A stretch of 6,283 nt of DNA, taken from an uncultured Oscillibacter sp. GTDB lineage: Bacteria; Bacillota; Clostridia; Oscillospirales; Oscillospiraceae. The translations under genes and the position numbers were made by a program. The first letter of the stretch is position 1. Every line of letters starts with the position of its first letter. Where the stretch lies: contig CALAAN010000361.1 of assembly GCA_937884915.1 (NCBI GenBank), forward strand, positions 1 through 6,283. The letters are read 5' to 3'. Of this stretch, positions 1 through 6,269 are shown in pieces. The notes beneath the pieces were generated by a model. It ran no database searches, was not told where the DNA came from, and saw only the letters and a list, made by a program, of their open reading frames with translations.

Positions 1-939
1 GGCTTCTTCGGAGATGCGCAGCGAGTCGGTACGCATGTAGGTGATGAGACCCACCGTACCCTCGCCCGTGATGTCCACGCCCTCGTAGAGCTGCTGGGCG
101 ATGGCCATGGTGCGGCGCGGCGTCATGTTGAGCTTGCGCGAGGCCTCCTGCTGCAAGGTGGAAGTGGTAAACGGCAGCGACGGGGAGCGCTGTTTGTCCG
201 TGCGCTTGATGTTCGTCACGGTAAAGGGCTTGTCGCCGATGTCGGCGATGATGCCGTCCACCTGCTCGCCGGAGGTCGGCTCGACCTTTTTGCCGTCTTT
301 TCCGTAATAGTGCGCTTCAAAGGTCTTGTGCGTCGCCTCGTCGGTCAGGTCGGCGTCGAGCGTCCAGTATTCCTGCGCCTCAAAGGCCTGAATTTCCTTT
401 TCGCGGTCGTCGACCATGCGCACGGCGACGGACTGCACACGGCCCGCGGAAAGGCCGCGGCGGACCTTTTTCCACAGAAGCGGGCTCAGCTGATAGCCCA
501 CGATGCGGTCGAGCACGCGGCGCGCCTGCTGCGCGTCGACTAAGTCCTGGTCGATGGCGCGCGGCTCCTGAATGCTCTCGGAAACGACCTTTTTCGTGAT
601 CTCGTTGAAGGTCACGCGCTTGGCCTTTTCATCGTCCAGATTCAAAAGCGCTTTTAGATGCCACGAGATGGCTTCACCCTCGCGGTCTGGGTCCGTTGCG
701 AGATACACAGTGTCGCTGCTCTTGGCGGCCTTTTTGAGTTCGCTGATGAGCTCCTCCTTGCCGCGGATGGGCTGATAGACGGGCTCGAAGTCGTGCTCGA
801 TGTCGACGCCCAGCTTGCTCTTGGGCAGGTCACGCAGATGGCCCATGCTGGCCTTGACCTCGTAGTCCTTGCCGAGATATTTCCCAATGGTTTTCGCCTT
901 CGCCGGAGACTCGACGATCACCAGATGCTTTTTTGCCAT
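1..939 (-). CDS. topA: DNA topoisomerase I, N-terminal part (3' end outside window)
   Basis: Type IA topoisomerase that relaxes negative supercoils by cutting and passing one DNA strand in the nucleoid. The frame is open for 313 codons from ATG at 939 to the window edge, so the C-terminal part is not seen. The Toprim domain is at the start: VESPAKAKTI at residues 9-18 with the conserved Glu10, and ATDPDREGEAISWH at 81-94 carrying the acidic triad D83/D85/E87. The strand-binding region RRGLSAGRVQSVAVR follows at 160-174. The active site GLITYMRTDS at 297-306 gives Tyr301 as the nucleophile that bonds covalently to DNA 5' phosphate. GGAGG at 950-954, inside the dprA end, lies 10 bases before the ATG and fixes the start. 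It is the last visible gene of the leftward operon, 5 bases after dprA. dprA-topA order is common in Firmicutes. No frame damage is visible. Confidence 0.97.
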   Translation of the reverse strand, partial: MAKKHLVIVESPAKAKTIGKYLGKDYEVKASMGHLRDLPKSKLGVDIEHDFEPVYQPIRGKEELISELKKAAKSSDTVYLATDPDREGEAISWHLKALLNLDDEKAKRVTFNEITKKVVSESIQEPRAIDQDLVDAQQARRVLDRIVGYQLSPLLWKKVRRGLSAGRVQSVAVRMVDDREKEIQAFEAQEYWTLDADLTDEATHKTFEAHYYGKDGKKVEPTSGEQVDGIIADIGDKPFTVTNIKRTDKQRSPSLPFTTSTLQQEASRKLNMTPRRTMAIAQQLYEGVDITGEGTVGLITYMRTDSLRISEEA

Positions 940-944
940 GAATG

Positions 945-2156
945 TTATTCCTCCAGTAGTGTGACGGTCAAAGAAAAATGCTTGCCGCTGCCCTGCTCGA
1001 CGTAGCCCTCAAGCTCCATCATCGTGAGCGCGGAAAGAACACGGCGCGTTGGGATCTGTGTCTTTTCGATCAGATCGTCCACCTGCAGCGCGCCGTCTTG
1101 CAGCGTGCGCGCAATGGCGATCTGGTCGTCGGTCAGCCCCGCGTCGTTGGTTTTCAAGTTGAGTGTCGGCAGCGACGGTACTTCCTCCGCCGCGGCCTGC
1201 TTGGCGTGCGCTTGCTCTTCACGCGCCTGATAGCCGAGCGTGCGCGGAAGCTCCACGCGCTCGCCGAGTATTTTATGCGGATAGATGGCCTCGTACTCGC
1301 GCAGCACATCCCAGCTGTCGGTGATGAGCCCCGCCGCGCCGTCCGCGATCAAGCGGTTGCAGCCACGGCTGAGCGGTGCGTCGATGGGGCCGGGGACGGC
1401 AAAAACGTCGCGTCCCTGCTCAAGCGCGGTATTGGCCGTGATGAGCGCGCCGCTCTTTTCCGGCGCTTCGACCACGATGGTAGCTAAACTCAGGCCGCTG
1501 ATGATGCGGTTTCGCACGGGGAAGTGCCACGCCTCCGCCGCCGTCCCGGGCGGATACTCGCTGATGAGCGCGCCCGAGGCCGCGATATCGCGGTACAGCC
1601 ATTCGTTCTCCGCAGGATAGACGACGTCCAGCCCGTTGCCGAGCACGGCGATGGTCTTTCCGCCCGCGCGCAGCGCCCCGCGGTGGGATGCGCTGTCCAC
1701 GCCCGCTGCCGCGCCGGAGATCACGACCGCGCCCTGCCTGCACAGGCCGTAGGCGATCTTCTCCGCCGCTTCGATGCCGTAGGGCGAGGCCTTGCGCGTG
1801 CCGACCATGGCAACGGCGACCTCCTCGTCGATGACGGGGAGCTGACCCTTGACATAGAGCAGGCACGGCGGCTCAAAGATGTTGCGCAGGCGCACCGGAT
1901 AGTCCGCGTCCTGCATCGTGAGGAGCCGTAGCCCCAGCCGCGAGCACGCGCCGAGGATGCGGTCGGCGTTTTCCAGTGACTTTTCCTTAAGCAGTGCGAT
2001 CTGCCGCGGCTCGATCCCCTCGACGAGGCGGTATTCGTCCTCGTCGGCATAGTAGACGTTCTCCGGCGTGCCGAAATAGTCGAGCAGCAGGAGTTTTGAA
2101 CGGTTTGTCAGTCCCTTGACCTCCGAGAGCCACACCCAGTATTTAAGGCCCGCCAT
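945..2156 (-). CDS. dprA: DNA-processing protein DprA (Smf), RecA loader
   Basis: DprA binds single-stranded DNA entering during natural transformation, protects it and helps load RecA. Many non-competent bacteria also keep it. The 403-residue protein has a short N-terminal helical SAM/HhH-like region (about 1-60), then the Rossmann-like DprA core: MVGTRKASPYG at 117-127, SGAAAGVDSASHRGAL at 147-162, VLGNGLDVVYPAEN at 171-184, FPVRNRIISGLS at 212-223 and KSGALITANTAL at 234-245. An Ala/Glu-rich linker (about 310-340) leads to a C-terminal winged-helix domain (about 341-396). The ATG at 2156 is chosen because GGGAGG sits 8 bases upstream of it. The in-frame GTG at 2165 overlaps that site and would have no spacing. 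The gene starts 22 bases after the methyltransferase gene and stops 5 bases before topA. Family call is firm; active competence in this organism is not shown. Confidence 0.97.
   Translation of the reverse strand: MAGLKYWVWLSEVKGLTNRSKLLLLDYFGTPENVYYADEDEYRLVEGIEPRQIALLKEKSLENADRILGACSRLGLRLLTMQDADYPVRLRNIFEPPCLLYVKGQLPVIDEEVAVAMVGTRKASPYGIEAAEKIAYGLCRQGAVVISGAAAGVDSASHRGALRAGGKTIAVLGNGLDVVYPAENEWLYRDIAASGALISEYPPGTAAEAWHFPVRNRIISGLSLATIVVEAPEKSGALITANTALEQGRDVFAVPGPIDAPLSRGCNRLIADGAAGLITDSWDVLREYEAIYPHKILGERVELPRTLGYQAREEQAHAKQAAAEEVPSLPTLNLKTNDAGLTDDQIAIARTLQDGALQVDDLIEKTQIPTRRVLSALTMMELEGYVEQGSGKHFSLTVTLLEE
948..954 (-). promoter_or_regulatory. Ribosome-binding site of topA inside the dprA end
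   Basis: The minus strand reads GGAGGAA here, with GGAGG 10 bases before the topA ATG at 939. It lies over the last codons of dprA, whose stop is TAA at 945-947. Ribosomes finishing dprA would therefore clear or occupy the topA initiation region, which suggests coupled translation (inference). Confidence 0.8.
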
Positions 2157-2164
2157 GAAGAGCA

Positions 2165-2170
2165 CCTCCC
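2165..2170 (-). promoter_or_regulatory. Ribosome-binding site of dprA
   Basis: On the minus strand this reads GGGAGG, followed by TGCTCTTC and then ATG at 2156. The near-ideal spacing decides between this ATG and an upstream in-frame GTG at 2163-2165, which overlaps the site itself. Confidence 0.8.
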
Positions 2171-2178
2171 TGTTTGTT

Positions 2179-2940
2179 TCAGCGATACATCTCCCACAGA
2201 ACGACCGTCGCCGCGATGGCCGCGTTCAACGACTCGCAGCGCGGGCTCATGGGAATTTTGAGCGTTTTTGCGCAGGCATCCAGCATTTGCTGCGACAGCC
2301 CACGCCCCTCGCTGCCGATGGCGACAGCGGCTCTGGACAGATCGGCGTCCGAAAGCGGAACGGTGTCCTCGCGCAGCGCCGTGCCGTAGAGTGGGATGCC
2401 GCTCTTATTGAGCAGCGCGAAAAGCTCCTCCGGCGTGATGCTGTACGCCTCGCGGCGGAAGATCGCGCCCATCGTGGCGCGCGCCGTCTTGGGATTGAAG
2501 AGGTCCGCGCAGGCGTTGACCAGGAACACCCCGTCGCACTCAAACGCGTCCGCCGTGCGCAGGATGGTCCCGACGTTTCCGGGGTCCTGCACGCCGTCGA
2601 GCACGAGATAGTGCCTGCCCGAAAGCGTTTCGGGCAGCTTCGTCTCGGGAAGCGCGACCGTAAAAAGCGCGCCCTGCGGCGTTTCCATCGGGCTGACCGA
2701 GCGCATCAGGTCCTCGCTCACGCGCACGGCGCGCACGGTATCAGGCAGTTCCGGAATGTCCACGCCGTCGGAGAACACCGCCGTCTGGACCGGCGCGCTC
2801 CATTTGAGCGCTTCGTCTAAGAGCTTTGTCCCGTCGCAGAGATATTCGCCGCTCTTTTTGCGATAAGGCCGGGAGGAAGCGAGCTTGCGCAGATGCGTCA
2901 TCAGCGGATTCTGCCGGCTCGTGATGGTTTCCACGTTCAT
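2179..2940 (-). CDS. TrmH/SpoU-family RNA 2'-O-ribose methyltransferase
   Basis: A SPOUT-class enzyme that moves a methyl group from S-adenosylmethionine to a ribose 2'-OH, most likely in 23S rRNA. Length (253 residues) is typical of the family. Residues about 25-95 look like the SpoU substrate-binding domain (GEYLCDGTKLLDEAL at 31-45). The trefoil-knot catalytic domain follows: motif 1 DGVQDPGNVGTILRTADAF at 115-133 with Asn122 and the catalytic-type Arg128, then NPKTARATMGAIFR at 149-162, motif 2 VAIGSEGRGLS at 206-216, and motif 3 IPMSPRCESLNAAIAA at 229-244. The DPGNVGTILRTADAF form resembles YsgA-type methylases of Firmicutes more than classic RlmB, but the target nucleotide cannot be read from sequence, so no symbol is given. 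It is the first gene of the leftward operon. ATG at 2940 is preceded by GGGAGGG and AGAGG. No truncation. Confidence 0.93.
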   Translation of the reverse strand: MNVETITSRQNPLMTHLRKLASSRPYRKKSGEYLCDGTKLLDEALKWSAPVQTAVFSDGVDIPELPDTVRAVRVSEDLMRSVSPMETPQGALFTVALPETKLPETLSGRHYLVLDGVQDPGNVGTILRTADAFECDGVFLVNACADLFNPKTARATMGAIFRREAYSITPEELFALLNKSGIPLYGTALREDTVPLSDADLSRAAVAIGSEGRGLSQQMLDACAKTLKIPMSPRCESLNAAIAATVVLWEMYR

Positions 2941-2981
2941 TTTTCCTCTTCCCTCCCAGTTTCTTATTTAATATGTATCAC

Positions 2982-3011
2982 ACTATATTATCAACTGCCG
3001 TCCTTTGTCAA
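2982..3011 (-). promoter_or_regulatory. Promoter of the methyltransferase-dprA-topA operon
   Basis: Read on the minus strand, a perfect -35 hexamer TTGACA (3011-3006) is followed after 18 bases by TATAGT (2987-2982), a 5/6 match to the -10 consensus. Transcription would start near 2975, giving a leader of about 35 bases before the ATG at 2940. Other AT-rich hexamers in the same stretch (GATAAT, TAATAT) sit at 13-15 bases from the -35, which is too close. Predicted from sequence only. Confidence 0.72.
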
Positions 3012-3064
3012 GCAAAAGAATCTTCTGCACCGTTTTACTTTTGCGCGGATCAGCGCACCGCCGC

Positions 3065-3094
3065 TTTACAGTTCGCCCCCTTTTGTGGTACACT
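3065..3094 (+). promoter_or_regulatory. Promoter of the pepT-aminopeptidase P operon
   Basis: TTTACA (3065-3070) serves as -35 and TACACT (3089-3094) as -10, 18 bases apart. TG at 3086-3087 lies one base before the -10, making an extended -10 element that can offset the imperfect hexamers. The predicted start is near 3101, giving a leader of about 40 bases before the pepT ATG. Its -35 lies 53 bases from the -35 of the opposing promoter, so the two do not overlap. I saw no clear operator or CodY-like box. Predicted from sequence only. Confidence 0.65.
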
Positions 3095-3123
3095 GAGCAT
3101 GAAATATCACGCAGCATGACTGC

Positions 3124-3130
3124 AAGGAGG
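3124..3130 (+). promoter_or_regulatory. Ribosome-binding site of pepT
   Basis: AAGGAGG lies 9 bases before the ATG at 3140. It decides the start: the in-frame ATG at 3116 lies upstream of this site and has no ribosome-binding sequence of its own. Starts further upstream (frame open from 3005) lie before the predicted transcription start. Confidence 0.88.
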
Positions 3131-3139
3131 TACCCGAAA

Positions 3140-4351
3140 ATGGAATCTGCCAAATCGCGTTTTCTGCGCTATGTGACCTATTACACCACCTCGGATGAAT
3201 TCACCGGCACCTCGCCCTCTACGGAGCGGCAGAAGGACCTTGGCCGCGTGCTGATGCAGGAGCTTGCAGCGCTGAAGCTCGAGGACGTCCACATGGATGA
3301 CTGCGGCAACGTGCTCGCAACGCTCCCCGCGAGCGAGGGCGTGGACGCGCCCGTCATCGCGCTCATCGCGCACATGGACACTGCGCCCGACGCCTCGGGC
3401 GAGAACGTCAAGCCCCGTCTCGTGCGCTACGAGGGCGGCGAGCTCAAGCTCAACGACGCCGTCTCCCTCACCGAGGCGCTCTGCCCCGGCCTTGAGAGCC
3501 ATGTCGGCGAAGAGCTCATCGTCACCGACGGTACGACGCTCCTCGGCGCGGACGACAAGGCCGGCGTCGCCGAGATCATGGCCGCGGTCGAGACAATGAT
3601 CGAGAAAAACGTCAAACACGGCGAGGTGCACGTCATCTTCACGACCGACGAGGAGATCGGCAACGGCGTGGACGGTCTCGACGTGCAGGAGCTCGGCTGC
3701 GACTACGGCTACACCGTGGACGGCGGCCCGCTCGGTGAGATCGAATTTGAAAACTTCAACGCCGCGTCCGCCGTTCTGACGGTGCACGGCGTCGGCGTCC
3801 ACCCCGGCAGCGCCAAAAATGTGATGATCAACGCCGCGACCGCAGCGATGGCCTTCCACGCGATGCTGCCCGAGGATGAAGTGCCCGAGAAGACCGACGG
3901 CTACGAGGGCTTCTTCCACCTGACTGAGATGAGCGGCAGCGTCACCGAGGCGACGCTGCGCTACATCATCCGCGACCATGACCGCGAGCGCTTTGAGGAG
4001 AAAAAGGCGCTCTTCGCCGACTGCGCCGCGCGCCTCAATGAGATTTACGGCGACGGCACGGCGGAGGCCCAGATCAGCGACAGCTACTACAACATGAAGG
4101 AGAAAATCCTCCCCCACTTTCACCTCATCGAGCGCGCGGAGAACGCGTTCCGCGCCAACGGCGTCGAGCCGCAGTGCGTGCCCATCCGCGGCGGCACGGA
4201 CGGCGCGCGCCTGTCCTGGGACGGGCTGCCCTGCCCCAACCTCTCCACCGGCGGCTACAACTACCACAGCGTGCGCGAGTGGATCCCCGCGGACAGCCTC
4301 GAGGCCATGACAAACGTGCTCGTCACGCTGACGGAGAGCTTTGCCGAATGA
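3140..4351 (+). CDS. pepT: Peptidase T (tripeptide aminopeptidase, M20B family)
   Basis: A cytoplasmic di-zinc aminopeptidase that removes the N-terminal residue from tripeptides. The 403 residues match the usual length of about 410. All expected metal and catalytic residues are present: AHMDTAPD at 77-84 (His78 ligand, Asp80), LLGADDKAG at 134-142 (Asp138 bridging), FTTDEEIGNG at 167-176 (Glu171 general base, Glu172 ligand), YTVDGGPLGE at 191-200 (Asp194 ligand), and GGYNYHSVREW at 371-381 (His376 ligand). The dimerisation-type insert lies between about 205 and 320 and includes HPGSAKNVMINA at 221-232. PIRGGTDGARLSWDGLP at 348-364 is a PepT signature. There is no signal peptide or membrane segment. 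It is first in the rightward operon with its own extended -10 promoter, 40 bases ahead of an Xaa-Pro aminopeptidase. Roles of residues are assigned by comparison with known PepT, not measured here. Confidence 0.97.
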   Translation: MESAKSRFLRYVTYYTTSDEFTGTSPSTERQKDLGRVLMQELAALKLEDVHMDDCGNVLATLPASEGVDAPVIALIAHMDTAPDASGENVKPRLVRYEGGELKLNDAVSLTEALCPGLESHVGEELIVTDGTTLLGADDKAGVAEIMAAVETMIEKNVKHGEVHVIFTTDEEIGNGVDGLDVQELGCDYGYTVDGGPLGEIEFENFNAASAVLTVHGVGVHPGSAKNVMINAATAAMAFHAMLPEDEVPEKTDGYEGFFHLTEMSGSVTEATLRYIIRDHDRERFEEKKALFADCAARLNEIYGDGTAEAQISDSYYNMKEKILPHFHLIERAENAFRANGVEPQCVPIRGGTDGARLSWDGLPCPNLSTGGYNYHSVREWIPADSLEAMTNVLVTLTESFAE

Positions 4352-4377
4352 GGCAATCGTTATCGTAACAAAGAATT

Positions 4378-4384
4378 GGAGTGA
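4378..4384 (+). promoter_or_regulatory. Ribosome-binding site of the aminopeptidase P gene
   Basis: GGAGTGA lies just upstream of ATG 4392, with GGAG ending 10 bases before it. It is weaker than the AAGGAGG of pepT. It supports starting at 4392 rather than at the in-frame TTG at 4341, which lies inside the pepT end. An in-frame GTG at 4389 directly before the ATG cannot be excluded, but would change the protein by one residue. Confidence 0.7.
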
Positions 4385-4391
4385 TTTTGTG

Positions 4392-6191
4392 ATGAATCCT
4401 GTCGAAAAGCTCGCGCTTTTGCGCGCGGAGATGAAAAAGCGCCACTTGGACGCCTATGTCGTCGTGACCGACGACTTTCACACCTCAGAATATGTCGGCG
4501 CGCACTTTAAGGCGCGCGAATTCCTCTCCGGCTTTACCGGCTCCGCCGGTACGCTCGTCGTGCTGCCAGACGCCGCCGCGCTGTGGACGGATGGCCGCTA
4601 CTTCCTGCAGGCCTCGCAGCAATTAGAGGGCAGCGGCATTGAGCTCATGCGCATGGGCCAGCCCGACGTGCCCGAAATTCCAGCGTTCCTGCGCGACCAC
4701 ATTCCCGAAAACGGCTGGATCGGCTTCGACTCGCGCACGATCAGCAACGACTTTGCCCGTTCGATCGGCGAAAAGACGCGTGAAAAGCACATCCGCTTTG
4801 CGGGCGATGAGGACCTTGTCGACCTCGTGTGGTCGGACCGCCCCGCACTCTCGTGTGAGCCGGTGTGGGAGCTGGACGTCCAGTATGCGGGCTTGACGCG
4901 CAGGGAAAAGCTCGCAATGGTGCGCGGTAAGATGAAGGAGATGGGAGCAAGCGTGTTCGTCATCCCCTCTCTCGATGAGGTCGCGTGGCTCTTAAACCTG
5001 CGCGGCAACGACGTGCTCTTCACGCCTGTGTTCCTCTCATATCTTCTGCTTGAGCAGGACAAGGCCACGCTCTGCGTGCAGAAAGAGGCCGTGAGTGCGG
5101 AGATCGAAGCGCATTTGAAGTCTGATGGCGTGGAGCTCGCGCCCTACGACGACATCTACCGCCTTGTCTCGGCACTGCCCGCGGACACGCGCGTGCTGCT
5201 CGACGGCGAGCGCGCCAACTACCGCATCCTGCAAAGCGTGCCCGACGGTGCCGAAGTGCTCGACCGCACGAGCCCCATTCAGCTGATGAAAGCGATGAAG
5301 ACGCCCGCCGAGCAGGAGAATGAGCGTCTCGCCCACATCAAGGACGGCGTGGCCGTCACGCGCTTCATCTACTGGCTCAAGCACACGATCGGCAAAGAGC
5401 CGATCACCGAGCTCAGCGCGTCGAAAAAGCTCGAATCCCTCCGCGCCGAGGGCGAGCACTACCTCGAACAGAGCTTCGATCCCATCCTCGCCTACGGCGC
5501 GCACGGCGCGATCGTCCACTACGAGCCGACCGAGGAGACCGACGTCCCCATGGAGCCGCGCGGTCTTTGCCTCGCCGACACGGGCGCGCAGTATCTGGAG
5601 GGCACGACCGACATCACCCGCACCATCGCGCTCGGCCCGCTCACAGACGAGGAAAAGCGCATCTACACGCTTGTCCTGCGCGGACATTTGCAGCTGGGCG
5701 CGGCCAAGTTCCTGCACGGCTGCATGGGCGAAAACCTTGACATGCTGGCCCGCACACCGCTGTGGGAGGTCGGTCTCGACTTCAACCACGGCACGGGCCA
5801 CGGTGTGGGCTTCGTCCTCGGCGTGCACGAGGGCCCCGAGCGCGTCCACTGGGACGTGAAGCGCCAGAAGCGCCACTGCGTCATCGAAGAGGGCATGATC
5901 TTTTCGAACGAGCCGGGCATTTACCTTGCCGGCAAGTTCGGCGTGCGCATCGAAAACCTCGTCGTCGTGCGCGAGGCGGAGGTCAACGAGTACGGCCGCT
6001 TCCTCAAGCTCGAGCCGCTGACGCTCGTGCCGTATGACCGCGACGCGATCAATCTGTCGCTGCTCTCATCGCGCGATGTGGAGCTGCTGAATGCTTATCA
6101 CGAAAAGGTCTTTGCGGCCATTTCGCCGTATCTTGAGGGGGATGAGCTGGAATGGCTCAAGAAAGCCACTGAGCCGGTGCAGTTCGGCTGA
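4392..6191 (+). CDS. Xaa-Pro aminopeptidase, three-domain aminopeptidase P (M24B family)
   Basis: Removes the N-terminal residue from peptides whose second residue is proline, a bond most aminopeptidases cannot cut. At 599 residues it is the long three-domain form seen in eukaryotic cytosolic XPNPEP1 and many Firmicutes, not the roughly 440-residue E. coli PepP, so the pepP symbol is withheld. Order: creatinase-type N domain (about 5-135, with GFTGSAGTLVV at 48-58 and LWTDGRYFLQA at 65-75), a second such domain (about 165-295, with WLLNLRG at 199-205), the pita-bread M24 domain (about 310-530) and a C-terminal M24_C segment (about 535-595). Metal ligands are all present: Asp396 (LADTGAQY), Asp407 (GTTDITRT), His470 (NHGTGHGVG), Glu507 (SNEPGIY) and Glu521 (RIENL). 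His376, His466 and His479 match the conserved substrate-site histidines. There is no signal peptide, so it should be cytoplasmic. Likely co-transcribed with pepT and followed by a terminator. Confidence 0.96.
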   Translation: MNPVEKLALLRAEMKKRHLDAYVVVTDDFHTSEYVGAHFKAREFLSGFTGSAGTLVVLPDAAALWTDGRYFLQASQQLEGSGIELMRMGQPDVPEIPAFLRDHIPENGWIGFDSRTISNDFARSIGEKTREKHIRFAGDEDLVDLVWSDRPALSCEPVWELDVQYAGLTRREKLAMVRGKMKEMGASVFVIPSLDEVAWLLNLRGNDVLFTPVFLSYLLLEQDKATLCVQKEAVSAEIEAHLKSDGVELAPYDDIYRLVSALPADTRVLLDGERANYRILQSVPDGAEVLDRTSPIQLMKAMKTPAEQENERLAHIKDGVAVTRFIYWLKHTIGKEPITELSASKKLESLRAEGEHYLEQSFDPILAYGAHGAIVHYEPTEETDVPMEPRGLCLADTGAQYLEGTTDITRTIALGPLTDEEKRIYTLVLRGHLQLGAAKFLHGCMGENLDMLARTPLWEVGLDFNHGTGHGVGFVLGVHEGPERVHWDVKRQKRHCVIEEGMIFSNEPGIYLAGKFGVRIENLVVVREAEVNEYGRFLKLEPLTLVPYDRDAINLSLLSSRDVELLNAYHEKVFAAISPYLEGDELEWLKKATEPVQFG

Positions 6192-6203
6192 ACAGCATAG
6201 AAG

Positions 6204-6222
6204 GCAGCGCCGCAGGCGCTGC
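6204..6222. repeat. Short GC-rich hairpin after the aminopeptidase P gene
   Basis: GCAGCGCC and GGCGCTGC are perfect 8-base inverted arms around the loop GCA, starting 12 bases after the stop codon. On the plus strand an A tract follows, so it is not a terminator by itself for the rightward operon. It sits beside the larger terminator palindrome and may help protect the mRNA 3' end or form part of a compound terminator (inference). Confidence 0.6.
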
Positions 6223-6224
6223 AC

Positions 6225-6269
6225 AAAAAAAGGGGGCCATTCTCTCACGTGAGAGAATGGCCCCCTTTT
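6225..6269. terminator. Bidirectional intrinsic terminator
   Basis: A perfect inverted repeat with 21-base arms (6228-6248 and 6249-6269) is centred on CACGTG. The strong part of the stem is GGGGGCC paired with GGCCCCC. For rightward transcripts the stem ends in four U residues and is then followed by GAUC. For leftward transcripts the tail is seven U residues (A tract 6225-6231). It closes the pepT-aminopeptidase P operon 33 bases after the stop codon. The longer U run on the other strand suggests it may also end a leftward gene lying to the right of the window. Confidence 0.85.

Noticed and set aside
978..1487. Plus-strand open frames opposite dprA
   Set aside because: Antisense shadows of an intact dprA. 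Compositions are biased to Arg, Ala and Val, with no domain.
2157..2165. GTG start at 2165 for dprA, adding three residues
   Set aside because: The GTG overlaps the GGAGG sequence itself, leaving no room for ribosome spacing. ATG at 2156 is spaced correctly.
2116..2820. A 234-codon open frame on the plus strand across dprA and the methyltransferase gene
   Set aside because: It runs antisense to two well-supported genes, has an Arg/His-rich translation with no motif, and its start lies inside the dprA coding region.
3099..3119. A six-codon leader frame (ATG at 3099, TGA at 3117-3119) before pepT
   Set aside because: It begins at about the predicted transcription start with no ribosome-binding site, and shows no run of regulatory codons as in attenuator peptides.
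3005..3139. N-terminal extension of pepT from the in-frame start at 3005
   Set aside because: It runs through the predicted promoter and the ribosome-binding site. The extension is Arg/Ser-rich and unlike PepT, while AAGGAGG with ATG at 3140 gives the normal family length.
3107..4267. A 386-codon open frame on the minus strand, antisense to pepT
   Set aside because: It lies entirely opposite a clearly real pepT with every catalytic residue. GC-rich codon use commonly opens long antisense frames. The translation has runs of Val, Ala, Asp and His and no recognisable domain.
4341..4391. Upstream TTG start for the aminopeptidase P gene, overlapping the pepT end
   Set aside because: The extra 17 residues have no ribosome-binding site and are not typical of the family. 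GGAG before ATG 4392 gives the expected N terminus.
4352..4391. Possible separate promoter or GTTA/TAAC hairpin between pepT and the aminopeptidase P gene
   Set aside because: No -35/-10 pair with proper spacing is visible, and a 4-base stem in 40 bases is expected by chance.
5037..5876. A 279-codon open frame on the minus strand, antisense to the aminopeptidase P gene
   Set aside because: Same GC-driven shadow pattern. It covers the conserved M24 metal-binding region on the other strand and shows no family motif.
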